Below, piece after piece: positions 1 to 8,076 of a stretch of DNA of 64,000 nucleotides. Origin of the DNA: an uncultured Alphaproteobacteria bacterium (GTDB lineage: Bacteria > Pseudomonadota > Alphaproteobacteria > RF32 > CAG-239). Position numbers and translations under genes: made by a program. The notes under the pieces are model-generated. The model saw only the letters and a list, made by a program, of their open reading frames with translations. It ran no database searches and was not told where the DNA came from. The first letter of the stretch is position 1. The number at the start of each line of letters is the position of its first letter. The stretch spans positions 1 to 64,000 of the forward strand of contig CALXPT010000003.1 of the NCBI GenBank assembly GCA_944390355.1. Reading direction: 5' to 3'.

Positions 1-52
1 ACCGATATCAAAGGATTTGCAGTCCTCTGCATAACCATTCTGCCAACCGGCC
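1..52 (-). tRNA. tRNA-Cys (GCA), 3' end outside the window
   Basis: The reverse strand reads GGCCGGTTGGCAGAATGGTT from position 52, a typical bacterial tRNA-Cys acceptor and D-arm. The anticodon stem and loop follow, with GCA at 18-20. The T arm and 3' acceptor strand lie beyond position 1. The 5' end faces the phage module, and a promoter of its own sits just upstream. Confidence 0.93.
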
Positions 53-93
53 AATTTGTAAGTACCAATCGCACTCACCCACTCAACAGAAAC

Positions 94-123
94 TATATAT
101 ACCCATTTTTTTTGAAACGTCAA
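94..123 (-). promoter_or_regulatory. Sigma70-type promoter of tRNA-Cys
   Basis: On the minus strand TTGACG (118-123) is followed by an 18-base spacer and TATATA (94-99), about 40 bases before the tRNA 5' end. The tRNA is therefore probably transcribed independently of the phage late operon that ends at 181. Confidence 0.6.
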
Positions 124-180
124 GTAAAATTTTTCAAAAATATGCACAATTTAAAATATTTTTGAGAAAGGCAAGAAAAA

Positions 181-399
181 TCAATTTTCTAACTCTTGGC
201 GTAATTTATCAATACGGGCAATCCACTCCCAAAAATTTTCATAACCTTCATAAGGAATATTTTGCAGTTCGGCACCCACTTTAGGCCCGCCGACAGGATA
301 GACGGGCCGTTCATAACACACCTTGGTTGAACAACTGCAAAGCCCGATTCCTAGAAATATGAGGCTGAGAATAAATTTTTTGCCGCCGTTGATTATCAT
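181..399 (-). CDS. Outer-membrane spanin (Rz1-like lipoprotein)
   Basis: This 72-residue protein has an N-terminal hydrophobic segment ending in LCSC, a plausible lipobox with Cys23 as the lipidated residue. A short proline-containing periplasmic stretch and a charged C-terminus follow. Its start lies inside the preceding membrane-anchored gene (311-514) in another frame. That overlap is the classic Rz/Rz1 spanin layout, in which the two proteins join to fuse inner and outer membranes at the end of phage lysis. It is the last gene of the lysis cassette. Assignment rests on architecture and position, because spanin sequences are poorly conserved. Confidence 0.72.
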   Translation of the reverse strand: MIINGGKKFILSLIFLGIGLCSCSTKVCYERPVYPVGGPKVGAELQNIPYEGYENFWEWIARIDKLRQELEN

Positions 400-514
400 A
401 GGTTAACTCCTCAATTTTCAAAGTAGCGATTCTTTGCTTTTCATGAGAGATTCCCAAGAAATAAACCGAAACAACAATCGCCAAAAACAAACTACCCCAC
501 AAAGCCAAACGCAT
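311..514 (-). CDS. Inner-membrane spanin (Rz-like)
   Basis: A 67-residue protein with one N-terminal membrane segment (about residues 4-22) and a short charged periplasmic tail, the topology of an i-spanin. Its ATG overlaps the stop of the holin-like gene (TAATG at 512-516), which implies translational coupling. Its 3' part overlaps the lipoprotein gene 181-399 in another frame. It is shorter than typical Rz proteins, so a reduced spanin is likely, although another small lysis membrane protein cannot be excluded. Confidence 0.65.
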   Translation of the reverse strand: MRLALWGSLFLAIVVSVYFLGISHEKQRIATLKIEELTYDNQRRQKIYSQPHISRNRALQLFNQGVL

Positions 515-666
515 TACACCCCCGCAATCAATAAGATAAAAGCCCTTGCCACATGTTCGACATATTCGGGTTTAAAAAAAGAAACGGCAGTAACAATAAC
601 CGCCGCCCCGATAATTAAACAAGGTTTCATATTTTGCTTAAACAGCTCAAAAACTTTTTTCAACAT
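514..666 (-). CDS. Small membrane protein, candidate holin
   Basis: A 50-residue ORF, MLKKVFELFKQN at the N-terminus, with two hydrophobic stretches (about residues 17-30 and 41-50). An AGGTG ribosome-binding site lies a few bases before the ATG at 666. The start overlaps the end of the endolysin gene, and the stop overlaps the start of the spanin gene, so the three are tightly coupled. Holins open the inner membrane to release endolysin, and size, topology and position all fit. The sequence itself matches no family I recognise. Confidence 0.65.
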   Translation of the reverse strand: MLKKVFELFKQNMKPCLIIGAAVIVTAVSFFKPEYVEHVARAFILLIAGV

Positions 667-1073
667 TTCACACCTGCCAAACGGATTCCCTCAAAAATCA
701 TATCATCATCGTATGGTTGCCTGCCATTTTCATGCTTAATTATCGCTTTAATCAAGTTTGCAAGCAACACACCATTACCATGCAAATCAACTTTTTGCTT
801 GGCTGATACATTCAGAGCAGAGGCCACGGAATGAACATAAGCCAAAGTGTCATTTTCATTTGGCGGAGCCCAACGAGATATAATTTTTTCAATAGTATCA
901 ATTTGATATTTTTCTTGATAATTAAGCAAAATCTTAGCCATAGCCCGAATCCCGTAAACCGGCGATTGAAACACACAAAAAGAACTGTCAGATTGAATAT
1001 CTGACAGCCCTTCCCATTTATCGCCATGTCTTATATTTCCGGGATTATTATTGCGAATACCACGCACTTTCAT
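660..1073 (-). CDS. Phage endolysin, P5-type muralytic enzyme
   Basis: The 137-residue protein opens with RGIRNNNPGNIR. It later carries WxG, GIRAMAKILLNY, a TIEKIISRWAPPNEND stretch and YVHSVA. These are hallmarks of the small phage muralytic proteins annotated as structural protein P5 or lysozyme-like. It would cleave peptidoglycan at lysis. It has no signal peptide, so it should need the holin encoded next to it. An AGGTGA site precedes the ATG at 1073. Confidence 0.85.
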   Translation of the reverse strand: MKVRGIRNNNPGNIRHGDKWEGLSDIQSDSSFCVFQSPVYGIRAMAKILLNYQEKYQIDTIEKIISRWAPPNENDTLAYVHSVASALNVSAKQKVDLHGNGVLLANLIKAIIKHENGRQPYDDDMIFEGIRLAGVKC

Positions 1074-1076
1074 AAA

Positions 1077-1310
1077 TCACCTTCCTTTTTTTTCAAGCAT
1101 CAATTCAATTTTGACCTTAAGCTCGGTTAAAAGCTCATTATTTTCACGCAGGGCTTTATTAAGGACATCAAATTTAGTAATCGTGATAGAAGAATCACGT
1201 TCCAAACTGGCAACTTTTGTCTCAATAATTCCCTGCCACTTACCAAAGCGAATAAAATTAAACAACACACCGCATAAAGATAAGACCACACCAAAAGCTT
1301 CCCAGTTCAT
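1077..1310 (-). CDS. Membrane-anchored coiled-coil phage protein
   Basis: A 77-residue protein with one N-terminal membrane segment (about residues 5-20) followed by a heptad-like helical tail rich in Leu, Glu and Lys. It sits just before the endolysin gene. Holins and antiholins of this one-TM plus coiled-coil form exist, so it could be a second holin component. No specific family is recognised. Confidence 0.6.
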   Translation of the reverse strand: MNWEAFGVVLSLCGVLFNFIRFGKWQGIIETKVASLERDSSITITKFDVLNKALRENNELLTELKVKIELMLEKKGR

Positions 1311-1314
1311 GGTT

Positions 1315-1800
1315 TTATTCCCACGTTATGGCGTCAAGCTCTTCTTTGCCTGTGCAGGCATCAATCTGTGCTTTGAGAGCAGTTGCCTTTTCATGGCAGG
1401 AATTAGACCATTGAGCGAGAGCGACAACCAACCCCATAAGCTCGGAAGCCGACAAGTCTATTGTTGTATTGTCTTGGCACATCCAAGTAATTGTGGGTGT
1501 TTCGGCAGACATTGTCAGAACCGACATCGCCTGTGCAGCACAAGAAATACGTTGACAACTCACTTGGTCGGAATCAAATATTTTGCCCATATATTCAAAC
1601 CCGCCTTGTTCGGCATTATCTCTTGCTTGGTTAATTTCTTCACGCTTTAAGGCTTTGAGCTCATCAAGACTTGGGCTTGGAATTTCGACAATCTGATATT
1701 TTCGCGCTCCCAAGTCTTGAATGGTTATACCTTCGTTTTCACTTACAAATTTATAAGCCTTGTCATATTGACTTAAATCAAAAATTTCATTTATCTGCAT
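1315..1800 (-). CDS. DUF4376-domain tail-fibre accessory protein
   Basis: Residues 50-161 match the DUF4376 pattern: a KREEINQARD helix, EYMGKIFDSD, a TWMCQDNTTIDLSASEL stretch, and a terminal helix with ELDAITW. This domain is common in small proteins encoded right after phage tail-fibre genes and is presumed to help fibre assembly. The start has a GGAG site eight bases upstream. The gene directly follows the large fibre gene, which supports the role. Confidence 0.78.
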   Translation of the reverse strand: MQINEIFDLSQYDKAYKFVSENEGITIQDLGARKYQIVEIPSPSLDELKALKREEINQARDNAEQGGFEYMGKIFDSDQVSCQRISCAAQAMSVLTMSAETPTITWMCQDNTTIDLSASELMGLVVALAQWSNSCHEKATALKAQIDACTGKEELDAITWE

Positions 1801-1804
1801 TATC

Positions 1805-3403
1805 CTAAGCTCCTTGTCCTATTGCTATCCACTCAACACCACCTGTGCCAGTTGAAGAAAAATAATGAACCCCGCCAACAAAAGATGTAGTTGTTTTTGA
1901 CTTTATATAAGCAACTCGTCCACCGCTTTGGTCTTCATTCGGATTGTAAAGACTTATATCAATATTATAATCGCTATTTGCGTATGGTTTTGCAAATGTA
2001 AATGTTTCTGACCAGTTAGGTTTTTTTACGGTGCTTTTACCTCTCTGAATCAGTTTTCCGCTTTTCCATTTTTCCCAAGTAATATTGTTTATTTCTCCTT
2101 GCTCAACAACATAGTCAATATTACTTGAAACATTGCTAAGGTCTGTATCAGCTTTGCCGCTCAATCCTTGAATAAACTCTGCCGCCTGCACTTCACTCGC
2201 CCCAGCCGCACTTGAATACAAAACAACATAAGCACGATAAACAACGTGGTCTGGGTTTACTTTTGCTCCGTCTTGGTAGGTAGAGCAAGCTCTTGAGAAA
2301 TCATATTTAGGTACATAGTTATTACTACCACCCGTTTCATTATATCCTTTTACAAGTTCTCCTTTATAAAACATTCCCTCTTCGTCATCTGTGTTCAAAC
2401 CATTTACATAAGTCCCGCTATCTGTAACATCTCCAGTCCATAATTGGCCTTTAATATTTGGCAAACTCTCACCACCAAAAATAACAGGTTCTTGACCAGC
2501 TTTCAAATATACTTCTGAAAGCATAGGTACTTTGAATCTTTCATTACTTGTATCCAAACCAAAGAAACCGCAAAAGCCATTAGCACTAACTGTGTTGTTA
2601 AAATCGCTTATCGTTGTGCTTTGCAATTTACCGTCAACAAGCATTTGATAAACATCGGGAAACTGAGCTTGAGTATATTCTGCCCCGTCGCACCAAGCCC
2701 CACCGTTAGGAACAACCGTACTTACAGTATATTTTACATCTCCGATATTACCAAATGATGCTTTTTGTGAATATTGCTTTGATAACAAAGCATCAGCTTT
2801 GGCATCCAGAGCATACTTTTTTGCAGAATAATCTGTTTCATCGACTAAGCCATCGGTTTGAGTTGCCCAATTCTGAGCCAACAACACACTGGCATTAATT
2901 TCAGACTGTTTCTGGGTTACGCTTGCATTAAAATCTGCAATCTCACTTTGAACCTCATCAGCACAATCATTAACGGATGAAAGAATACTTTCCGTTTCGC
3001 TTTTATATTCCGAACATTGATTGACACACACGTCAAGAATATTTTTTTTATCTTGAACATACGTATCAATCTGGCTCTCGCATTCATCGGTATAATCATC
3101 CAAATCGGACTGACACGCACCGGACACATAAGTATCAAGCTTTGTCTTTGCCACTAACACCTCAGCAGCTGTTGTCTGCTCAATCTCCGATTTTTTCTCC
3201 AAAACAAACATACTAAGATTAGGCTTGGCAATATTTTGCATATAAGCATTGATTTCCTCTTCACCGTTTCGAATAAACGTATAACCTTCGGGATTAACCT
3301 CCAAATCAAGCTCATTTATAACGGCATCTAAGTGATTTTCATCAACGTTAATAACAACCTCCAGACTATGCGTCGCATCATCAACATAAATCACATCACA
3401 CAT
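1805..3403 (-). CDS. Large phage tail fibre with collar domain
   Basis: A 532-residue protein. The first 60 residues are a small unrecognised head domain. Residues 60-210 are a long Glu/Ser/Ala-rich helical stalk. A tail-collar-like region then starts near GDVKYTV at about 215 with the usual NGGAWCDGAEY and FKVPMLSE landmarks. The C-terminal 90 residues look like a separate beta-rich tip. It probably forms a trimeric fibre that contacts the host surface. A second collar-type protein is encoded at 3782-4585, so the particle may carry two adhesins. Confidence 0.75.
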   Translation of the reverse strand: MCDVIYVDDATHSLEVVINVDENHLDAVINELDLEVNPEGYTFIRNGEEEINAYMQNIAKPNLSMFVLEKKSEIEQTTAAEVLVAKTKLDTYVSGACQSDLDDYTDECESQIDTYVQDKKNILDVCVNQCSEYKSETESILSSVNDCADEVQSEIADFNASVTQKQSEINASVLLAQNWATQTDGLVDETDYSAKKYALDAKADALLSKQYSQKASFGNIGDVKYTVSTVVPNGGAWCDGAEYTQAQFPDVYQMLVDGKLQSTTISDFNNTVSANGFCGFFGLDTSNERFKVPMLSEVYLKAGQEPVIFGGESLPNIKGQLWTGDVTDSGTYVNGLNTDDEEGMFYKGELVKGYNETGGSNNYVPKYDFSRACSTYQDGAKVNPDHVVYRAYVVLYSSAAGASEVQAAEFIQGLSGKADTDLSNVSSNIDYVVEQGEINNITWEKWKSGKLIQRGKSTVKKPNWSETFTFAKPYANSDYNIDISLYNPNEDQSGGRVAYIKSKTTTSFVGGVHYFSSTGTGGVEWIAIGQGA

Positions 3404-3405
3404 GG

Positions 3406-3780
3406 TTAATCCCCTTTAGTAAATTGCTCAACAACCTTAAAATATGCTTTACGATTAGGATCAGCCGGATAGAAAGTAAACCTCTGTCCGTCGACAAATT
3501 GAATTTCAATATCCGTATAATAAATCCCGACCGGCACATTGGTATCATCGGGCGTTAATTGCAAAATTGTTTTTCCGTTATCCGCATCATAATGATTTGC
3601 AACTTCTTTGGTTATAACCGGCAGAGATTCGGCATCTTTACGAACCTGCATACGAATAACGGCGTTATCTAAATTAACCGGTATTTTTTTTCCGTTTTGC
3701 CGACGAGCAAAAGAAAGAGGGATATTGAGAGTATCCCCCTGAGTTAACACAATACCGGCAGCATTCATTTTAGAACTCAT
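3406..3780 (-). CDS. Small beta-rich phage structural protein
   Basis: A 124-residue, strand-rich protein. Motifs such as LTQGDTLNIPLSF, an AVIRMQVR strand and VGIYYTDIEIQF resemble the beta-sandwich modules of baseplate or fibre-associated proteins. An AGGAGG site precedes the ATG. It lies between the two fibre genes with one to three bases of spacing, so it is probably a fibre adaptor. No exact family is recognised. Confidence 0.6.
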   Translation of the reverse strand: MSSKMNAAGIVLTQGDTLNIPLSFARRQNGKKIPVNLDNAVIRMQVRKDAESLPVITKEVANHYDADNGKTILQLTPDDTNVPVGIYYTDIEIQFVDGQRFTFYPADPNRKAYFKVVEQFTKGD

Positions 3781-3781
3781 A

Positions 3782-4585
3782 TTAATCCTCCTCTTTAGCT
3801 TTAATAAAATAATTTACGGCCTGGTTTATAGGTGTAACGTGAGAACCATTGTAAATCTCACTTGAATCCGAAGCCTTAAAAGTTGCCACATCTTTTTTAG
3901 AAGTAGACAACACCTCATCATCATATCCGCGATAACTAGAAGTAGAAACATCCGTTTGAGAAGAAGAAAAAGCCCCACTTTTATCTAAAATCCCCGTACC
4001 ATGATAAGAGCCTATTCCCAAAGATAAATTTCCTTCTATTTTAGGCAAAGATTCAGCTTGGGTAGTATAAATATCTTCAGCAGAATCACCGCCCAACCCA
4101 CGCAAAAATTTTCCTCGATAATCAGGCACGTTAAAAGTTTTAGTACCATCGCCCGTCCCAAATTGAGTACCGATTAAAGCAAACAAATCGGCATATTCAC
4201 TGCGGCTTACGGCTTGCCCATTGCATAAAAGCCAGTTTCCGTGATTTTCAGATAAGACGGAAGCCTTAATATCCCCCAATTTCAGTGCTGCATTAAATGA
4301 AGACAAAAGCTTATCTTGCAACTCTTCAATCTGAGATTTAAGCTGAGCAAAATTAACCGCATCTTTATCAAGAGTAGCAGTGCGCACATTTTTAATTTGG
4401 AAATTGCCTGCATCAAAATCATTTTGCATCGGTGTACGTCCGTCTTTAAGCAAACACTGGCTCAAACCATCGGCAAAATTATTATCTTCTTCATCATGAT
4501 GATCTGTAACAATCTCAATCCCGTTACGCCGATCATCCTCCCAGTTATGGATTCTGGAAAAATTTCCGTTAGAATCAAAAGGCAT
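3782..4585 (-). CDS. Podovirus tail fibre with tail-collar domain
   Basis: This 267-residue protein starts with a short attachment region whose MPFDSNGNF and IHNWEDDRRNGI words are common at the N-terminus of alphaproteobacterial podovirus fibres. A short helical stalk (about 75-95) follows, then a phage tail-collar domain from GDIKASVL near residue 105 through NWLLCNGQAVSRSEY and FNVPDYRGKFLRG. The Ser/Thr-rich distal part ends in HVTPINQAVNYFIKA, typical of collar proteins. It likely binds the receptor. AGGAGG is present upstream of the start. Confidence 0.82.
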   Translation of the reverse strand: MPFDSNGNFSRIHNWEDDRRNGIEIVTDHHDEEDNNFADGLSQCLLKDGRTPMQNDFDAGNFQIKNVRTATLDKDAVNFAQLKSQIEELQDKLLSSFNAALKLGDIKASVLSENHGNWLLCNGQAVSRSEYADLFALIGTQFGTGDGTKTFNVPDYRGKFLRGLGGDSAEDIYTTQAESLPKIEGNLSLGIGSYHGTGILDKSGAFSSSQTDVSTSSYRGYDDEVLSTSKKDVATFKASDSSEIYNGSHVTPINQAVNYFIKAKEED

Positions 4586-4598
4586 AATTAGTTTCCTC

Positions 4599-5282
4599 CT
4601 ATAAAAGCCCCATCAAAGCACCGGCAGCACCGGAAATAATGTTCATACCCAATTGATTTTGAGCTTGAGCATTAGCCGCTTTATTGGCATTAATACGATT
4701 TTCCGCCGAATTTTGAATTTGATAAATCTGCATATTTTTCTCATATCCGGTCGGAGAATTTTGCAACAAAGCATAGATTTCATTAATCGGCAGAACTCTG
4801 GCACTATTCGTAAAGTTCCCAGCCGAAATAGCATCTTGCAAAGATTTTGAAAATGCATTTTGTCCTGCTTCAACCGATTTATAAGCAGCCTGATTAAGAG
4901 CATCATTTTGTTGAGACTGCAAATCATTCATCGCCCGCTGATAAGCCTCGCTCCCGACCGATAATCCCTGATTAGCCAATCTGGTCTGCAAATCCGAAGT
5001 CTGCTGCTGAAATTGCGGATTAAGCTTATCGACATAAGAATTGTAAGTTGCATTTTCTATCCGCTCTCTGGCCGCATCGGATCCATCGACCGAATAAATA
5101 TAGTTAGGTCGATTAGCCAAAGTCTGGCTTAAGCTATAAGCCTGCTGAGCCATATTTGCGTTAGAATCATCCGCAACGGAAGTATCAATATTTTTCAAAT
5201 ATTTTAAAATTTCATTTTCCGCCGTATTATAAGAAGTAGATGCCCCGCCGGCACCAAAAATTTTTCCAATTGATTTACTCAT
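4599..5282 (-). CDS. Podovirus tail or ejection-associated protein
   Basis: I place the start at MSKSIGKIFGAGG (5282) because GGAG lies eight bases upstream. The longer start at 5306 has no ribosome-binding site and would overlap the preceding gene. The 227-residue product has a glycine-rich N-terminus, long Gln/Asn/Ala-rich helices with an LQTRLANQGLSVGSEAY segment, and a hydrophobic C-terminus. Such proteins recur beside tail genes in podoviruses and are often virion or DNA-ejection components. The exact role is not known. Confidence 0.65.
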   Translation of the reverse strand: MSKSIGKIFGAGGASTSYNTAENEILKYLKNIDTSVADDSNANMAQQAYSLSQTLANRPNYIYSVDGSDAARERIENATYNSYVDKLNPQFQQQTSDLQTRLANQGLSVGSEAYQRAMNDLQSQQNDALNQAAYKSVEAGQNAFSKSLQDAISAGNFTNSARVLPINEIYALLQNSPTGYEKNMQIYQIQNSAENRINANKAANAQAQNQLGMNIISGAAGALMGLL

Positions 5283-5286
5283 TTTA

Positions 5287-5700
5287 TTAACTCCATTTAC
5301 ATTCATTTTTTAACATAGAAAAAATAAAAGCATCTTCACCGTTTTCACGAAATTTCCGAAGATGCCCTTCTTTACGAAAACCAAGCCGCTTAACCAAATC
5401 CAAACATTTTTGATTTGAACGGCTAACCAACAAACTGATGCGCCGGCATTGCAGCACATCAAACGCGGTATAAAAAATGTAGCGCAACACCTTAAGTGTA
5501 CACCACCTTTTATCTTGCGTATAAATAGTCCACCACACGTCACATTGAGGACGATAATTATGAAAGATTAAAGCCCCGCAAAGCTTTCCCGAGCGAACGA
5601 ACCCGACTGTATAATTCTCTCCGACCCAATCAAAGTTTTCACCTAATCCGGCACAAACCCATTGAGCAAGTAAATTATCTTTATCTTGAACAATTTCCAT
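5287..5700 (-). CDS. Phage-encoded GNAT acetyltransferase-like protein
   Basis: A 137-residue protein with the GNAT order: beta strands ending at CGALIFHN, a DVWWTIYT strand, the LKVLRYIFYTAFD helix in the acyl-CoA site region, then ISLLVSRSNQKCLDLVKRLGF and a FRKEGHLR C-terminal strand. The last part is typical of RimJ-like GNATs. It lies inside the structural operon, between the beta-propeller and tail genes. It may modify a virion or host protein, but the substrate cannot be inferred. Confidence 0.7.
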   Translation of the reverse strand: MEIVQDKDNLLAQWVCAGLGENFDWVGENYTVGFVRSGKLCGALIFHNYRPQCDVWWTIYTQDKRWCTLKVLRYIFYTAFDVLQCRRISLLVSRSNQKCLDLVKRLGFRKEGHLRKFRENGEDAFIFSMLKNECKWS

Positions 5701-5720
5701 TTCAGCCTCAAAAAAAACTA

Positions 5721-7283
5721 TTACAAAAATCCGCTTCCGACCTCAAAACGCAGATTAGTTTCATACCACTCAATCGAATTTCCCCTCGTTTTAGTTTGAA
5801 AAACAAGACTGAACTTAAATCCCGTAGATGAGGTAGAAATCCATTGACTGTTAATGGTTGTTTTCAAAACCGCCCAAAACACACCGCTCGGAAATTCTTT
5901 TGAACTCCACAAAGATTGATTCCACAACGTCAATTTGACAGCTTTTTCACCGATATTTTCCTGATAAGGCTGAGATTCGGTATTAAAATCGGTATTTGCA
6001 TAAATCGTAAGAGCATAATCATTAAAAGACTTTGTTCTCGGGTTAAGAAGCTGCAGTTTTTTAAGCCCGTCAACAGCTAAAGAACTATATGCCTGCTCAA
6101 CTTTACCCTCAATCGGATCAAGATTATCGCTGTACCCCTCATCAAAAAGCATAACACCTGTCGTTGTGCCGAAATAAGCCCGTTCATTATAACACCCCCA
6201 ACAATACGCATTCAAATTTGTAAACCGACACCAAGCACCCGTATTCAAATTGACGACATGCTGCTCAAATTGTTGATTAACCGGCACATTAAAAATCGCA
6301 TACCCGCCGCGGCTATATATAAGGGATTGCCAACCAAATTTATCGGCACCGACGGCTGTTCTGGAAAGAACCAAACCTCTGATTTTATCCGAAAAAGCAA
6401 TCTGAGAATTACTGGCCTGAGACAAAGGCAAGGCCTTGGAAAGAGGCAAATAGCCATCGCGCGTAATCACCACGATATCCGCTTGATAATTCATAATACA
6501 ACGGTATCCGATTGGCTTGCTGATTTGAAAAGAACCTTTAAGAGTCCAATCATCGGCAGAATTAGGATTTTTTCCGCTGTAAACCAAGGCCTCACCTTCA
6601 GAAGTAATAAACACGGTCAAATCATCCATACCTTGACCGCCATCTTGTGTCCAGTTAGCCACAGCCACCAAATAACCGCCGCATCGAGCAATGGTTGTTA
6701 AATCAAAACAAAGCAAGTTTCCTTGAACTTCTGCGGCATTTTCGGAATACCAAACCTTAAGCGAATTTTTTTCCACAAACCACAAACGTTGTTTCGAAGA
6801 ATTAACGTTAACCAATTTTTCGGGAATTAAACCTTCACCTTCGAATTGGACATCGGCCCAAATGTCACCGTCATTATCATCAATATAAAAAGTCTGAGGC
6901 ATGTCTTGGCCATTTACTGCAAAGAGACGGTTTTTAAACTGTGCACATTGCCATTCATCATTTTGAAAAGACTTATCAATCTTTTTGGCATCCTTAGCCG
7001 AGGTAATATCCCAAAGTTCTCCGCCGCCAAAAGCAAAGAATCTCTTTTCTCCGCCTTCGGGATTAAATTCCGCCAATGTTTTGACCGCATGTTCCATGTT
7101 AACATAAGGAACATAGCCTTTGCGCAAAACGACTTTGGTTTCGGAAGGCAAATAATTATCCATGGTAATGGCGTCGGTTTCTTTCATCAAATCCAAACTG
7201 TCGCGAGCATTCAAACCACCGATTGGAGCCGAAAGCACATAATTTCGCGACTTGTTGGCACGACTAATTATCCTTTTGAGCAT
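5721..7283 (-). CDS. Phage neck/tail beta-propeller-like protein
   Basis: I place the start at the ATG at 7283, with a GGGGGTG site upstream. The in-frame TTG at 7289 is a weaker alternative. The 520-residue product begins with an APIGGLNARDSLDLM motif seen in podovirus proteins of this type. It then contains repeated four-stranded units rich in aromatic and Gly-Gly pairs (FFAFGGGELWDI, RLFAVNGQDMP, RLWFVEKN, ARCGGYLVAVANW), as in a beta-propeller. In P22-like phages comparable proteins plug the connector (gp10 position). The overlap with the adaptor gene 7264-7986 supports a neck role. Family assignment is by pattern and context. Confidence 0.68.
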   Translation of the reverse strand: MLKRIISRANKSRNYVLSAPIGGLNARDSLDLMKETDAITMDNYLPSETKVVLRKGYVPYVNMEHAVKTLAEFNPEGGEKRFFAFGGGELWDITSAKDAKKIDKSFQNDEWQCAQFKNRLFAVNGQDMPQTFYIDDNDGDIWADVQFEGEGLIPEKLVNVNSSKQRLWFVEKNSLKVWYSENAAEVQGNLLCFDLTTIARCGGYLVAVANWTQDGGQGMDDLTVFITSEGEALVYSGKNPNSADDWTLKGSFQISKPIGYRCIMNYQADIVVITRDGYLPLSKALPLSQASNSQIAFSDKIRGLVLSRTAVGADKFGWQSLIYSRGGYAIFNVPVNQQFEQHVVNLNTGAWCRFTNLNAYCWGCYNERAYFGTTTGVMLFDEGYSDNLDPIEGKVEQAYSSLAVDGLKKLQLLNPRTKSFNDYALTIYANTDFNTESQPYQENIGEKAVKLTLWNQSLWSSKEFPSGVFWAVLKTTINSQWISTSSTGFKFSLVFQTKTRGNSIEWYETNLRFEVGSGFL

Positions 7284-7986
7284 AAACAATCACCCCCTCG
7301 CTAAATTGCCGATTAAATTCACCATCCAAAGCAATATCCCTTAAAGCCAAACCTGAGGCAAAACATTTTTTGACCTCGCTTTCATATTCGTTAAACTCTT
7401 CTTCATAAGGCAAGCCGTTGCGTTTATACCAACGCCAAAGGATACCGAGTTTCACCAAATAATCATCAAACAACGGAACATCGGTATTTTTGGTTATCTG
7501 ATTTTTCTCGGCTTGTTCGCAAAACTCAGCCTCAGGGTCATAGCAAACATTTTCCGAGCGATAATTAAAAACAATCTTCAATCCTTCATCGGGTTGCTCC
7601 AAAAAGACAAAACGCCCGTTTTGAATTTTAAATCTCACCCCGATGCCTTTAATGTTAAAATACTTATCGCGCATATATTCGGCCGGATTCAAAGCCCCGA
7701 CAACTTTTTCGTTTTTATCCTTTACAAACACCGTGTTATGAACCAAAGAAAAAAAGTCAGGACAAAAATCCCGAATATAATAAGTTTTTTTATTTTCATG
7801 AGTTTTCAAAACCCCCTCTTTAATTAATTCTTGCCAATCACCGTAACGACGTAAACTCTCCAACGTAGATTTCGCAATACTCAAAAAAATTGCCTCATGC
7901 AAAGATGAGGAATCAAACAAATTTTGCGGTTTTTGCGTTGCCGCCAAAGCCGCCGCATCTTGACAAATTTCTAAAATACTAGCCAT
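7264..7986 (-). CDS. Head-to-tail adaptor, P22 gp4-like
   Basis: The ATG at 7986 is preceded by GGAGAGG at good spacing. The TTG farther upstream (8010) is not needed. The 240-residue protein is mainly helical at its ends, with ICQDAAALAA near the N-terminus and LVKLGILWRWYKRNGLPYEEE near the C-terminus. That arrangement recurs in podovirus tail adaptor proteins. Adaptors of this kind bind under the portal ring. Its position next to the propeller gene fits. Confidence in the phage structural role is high, and in the exact subunit moderate. Confidence 0.7.
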   Translation of the reverse strand: MASILEICQDAAALAATQKPQNLFDSSSLHEAIFLSIAKSTLESLRRYGDWQELIKEGVLKTHENKKTYYIRDFCPDFFSLVHNTVFVKDKNEKVVGALNPAEYMRDKYFNIKGIGVRFKIQNGRFVFLEQPDEGLKIVFNYRSENVCYDPEAEFCEQAEKNQITKNTDVPLFDDYLVKLGILWRWYKRNGLPYEEEFNEYESEVKKCFASGLALRDIALDGEFNRQFSEGVIVYAQKDN

Positions 7987-8076
7987 TAAACCTCTCCAAA
8001 TTTTAACCAAAAGAAATAAAAACCCCGCCCCAATCCCGCTCTGCCCCGCAGACTATCCTTTTTTCACTTTCAGGAA

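Noticed and set aside
1-52. tRNA-Cys as the phage attachment site
   Set aside because: Integration normally uses the tRNA 3' end, but the 5' end faces the module. No second copy of the visible tRNA sequence was found near 15,400-15,625.
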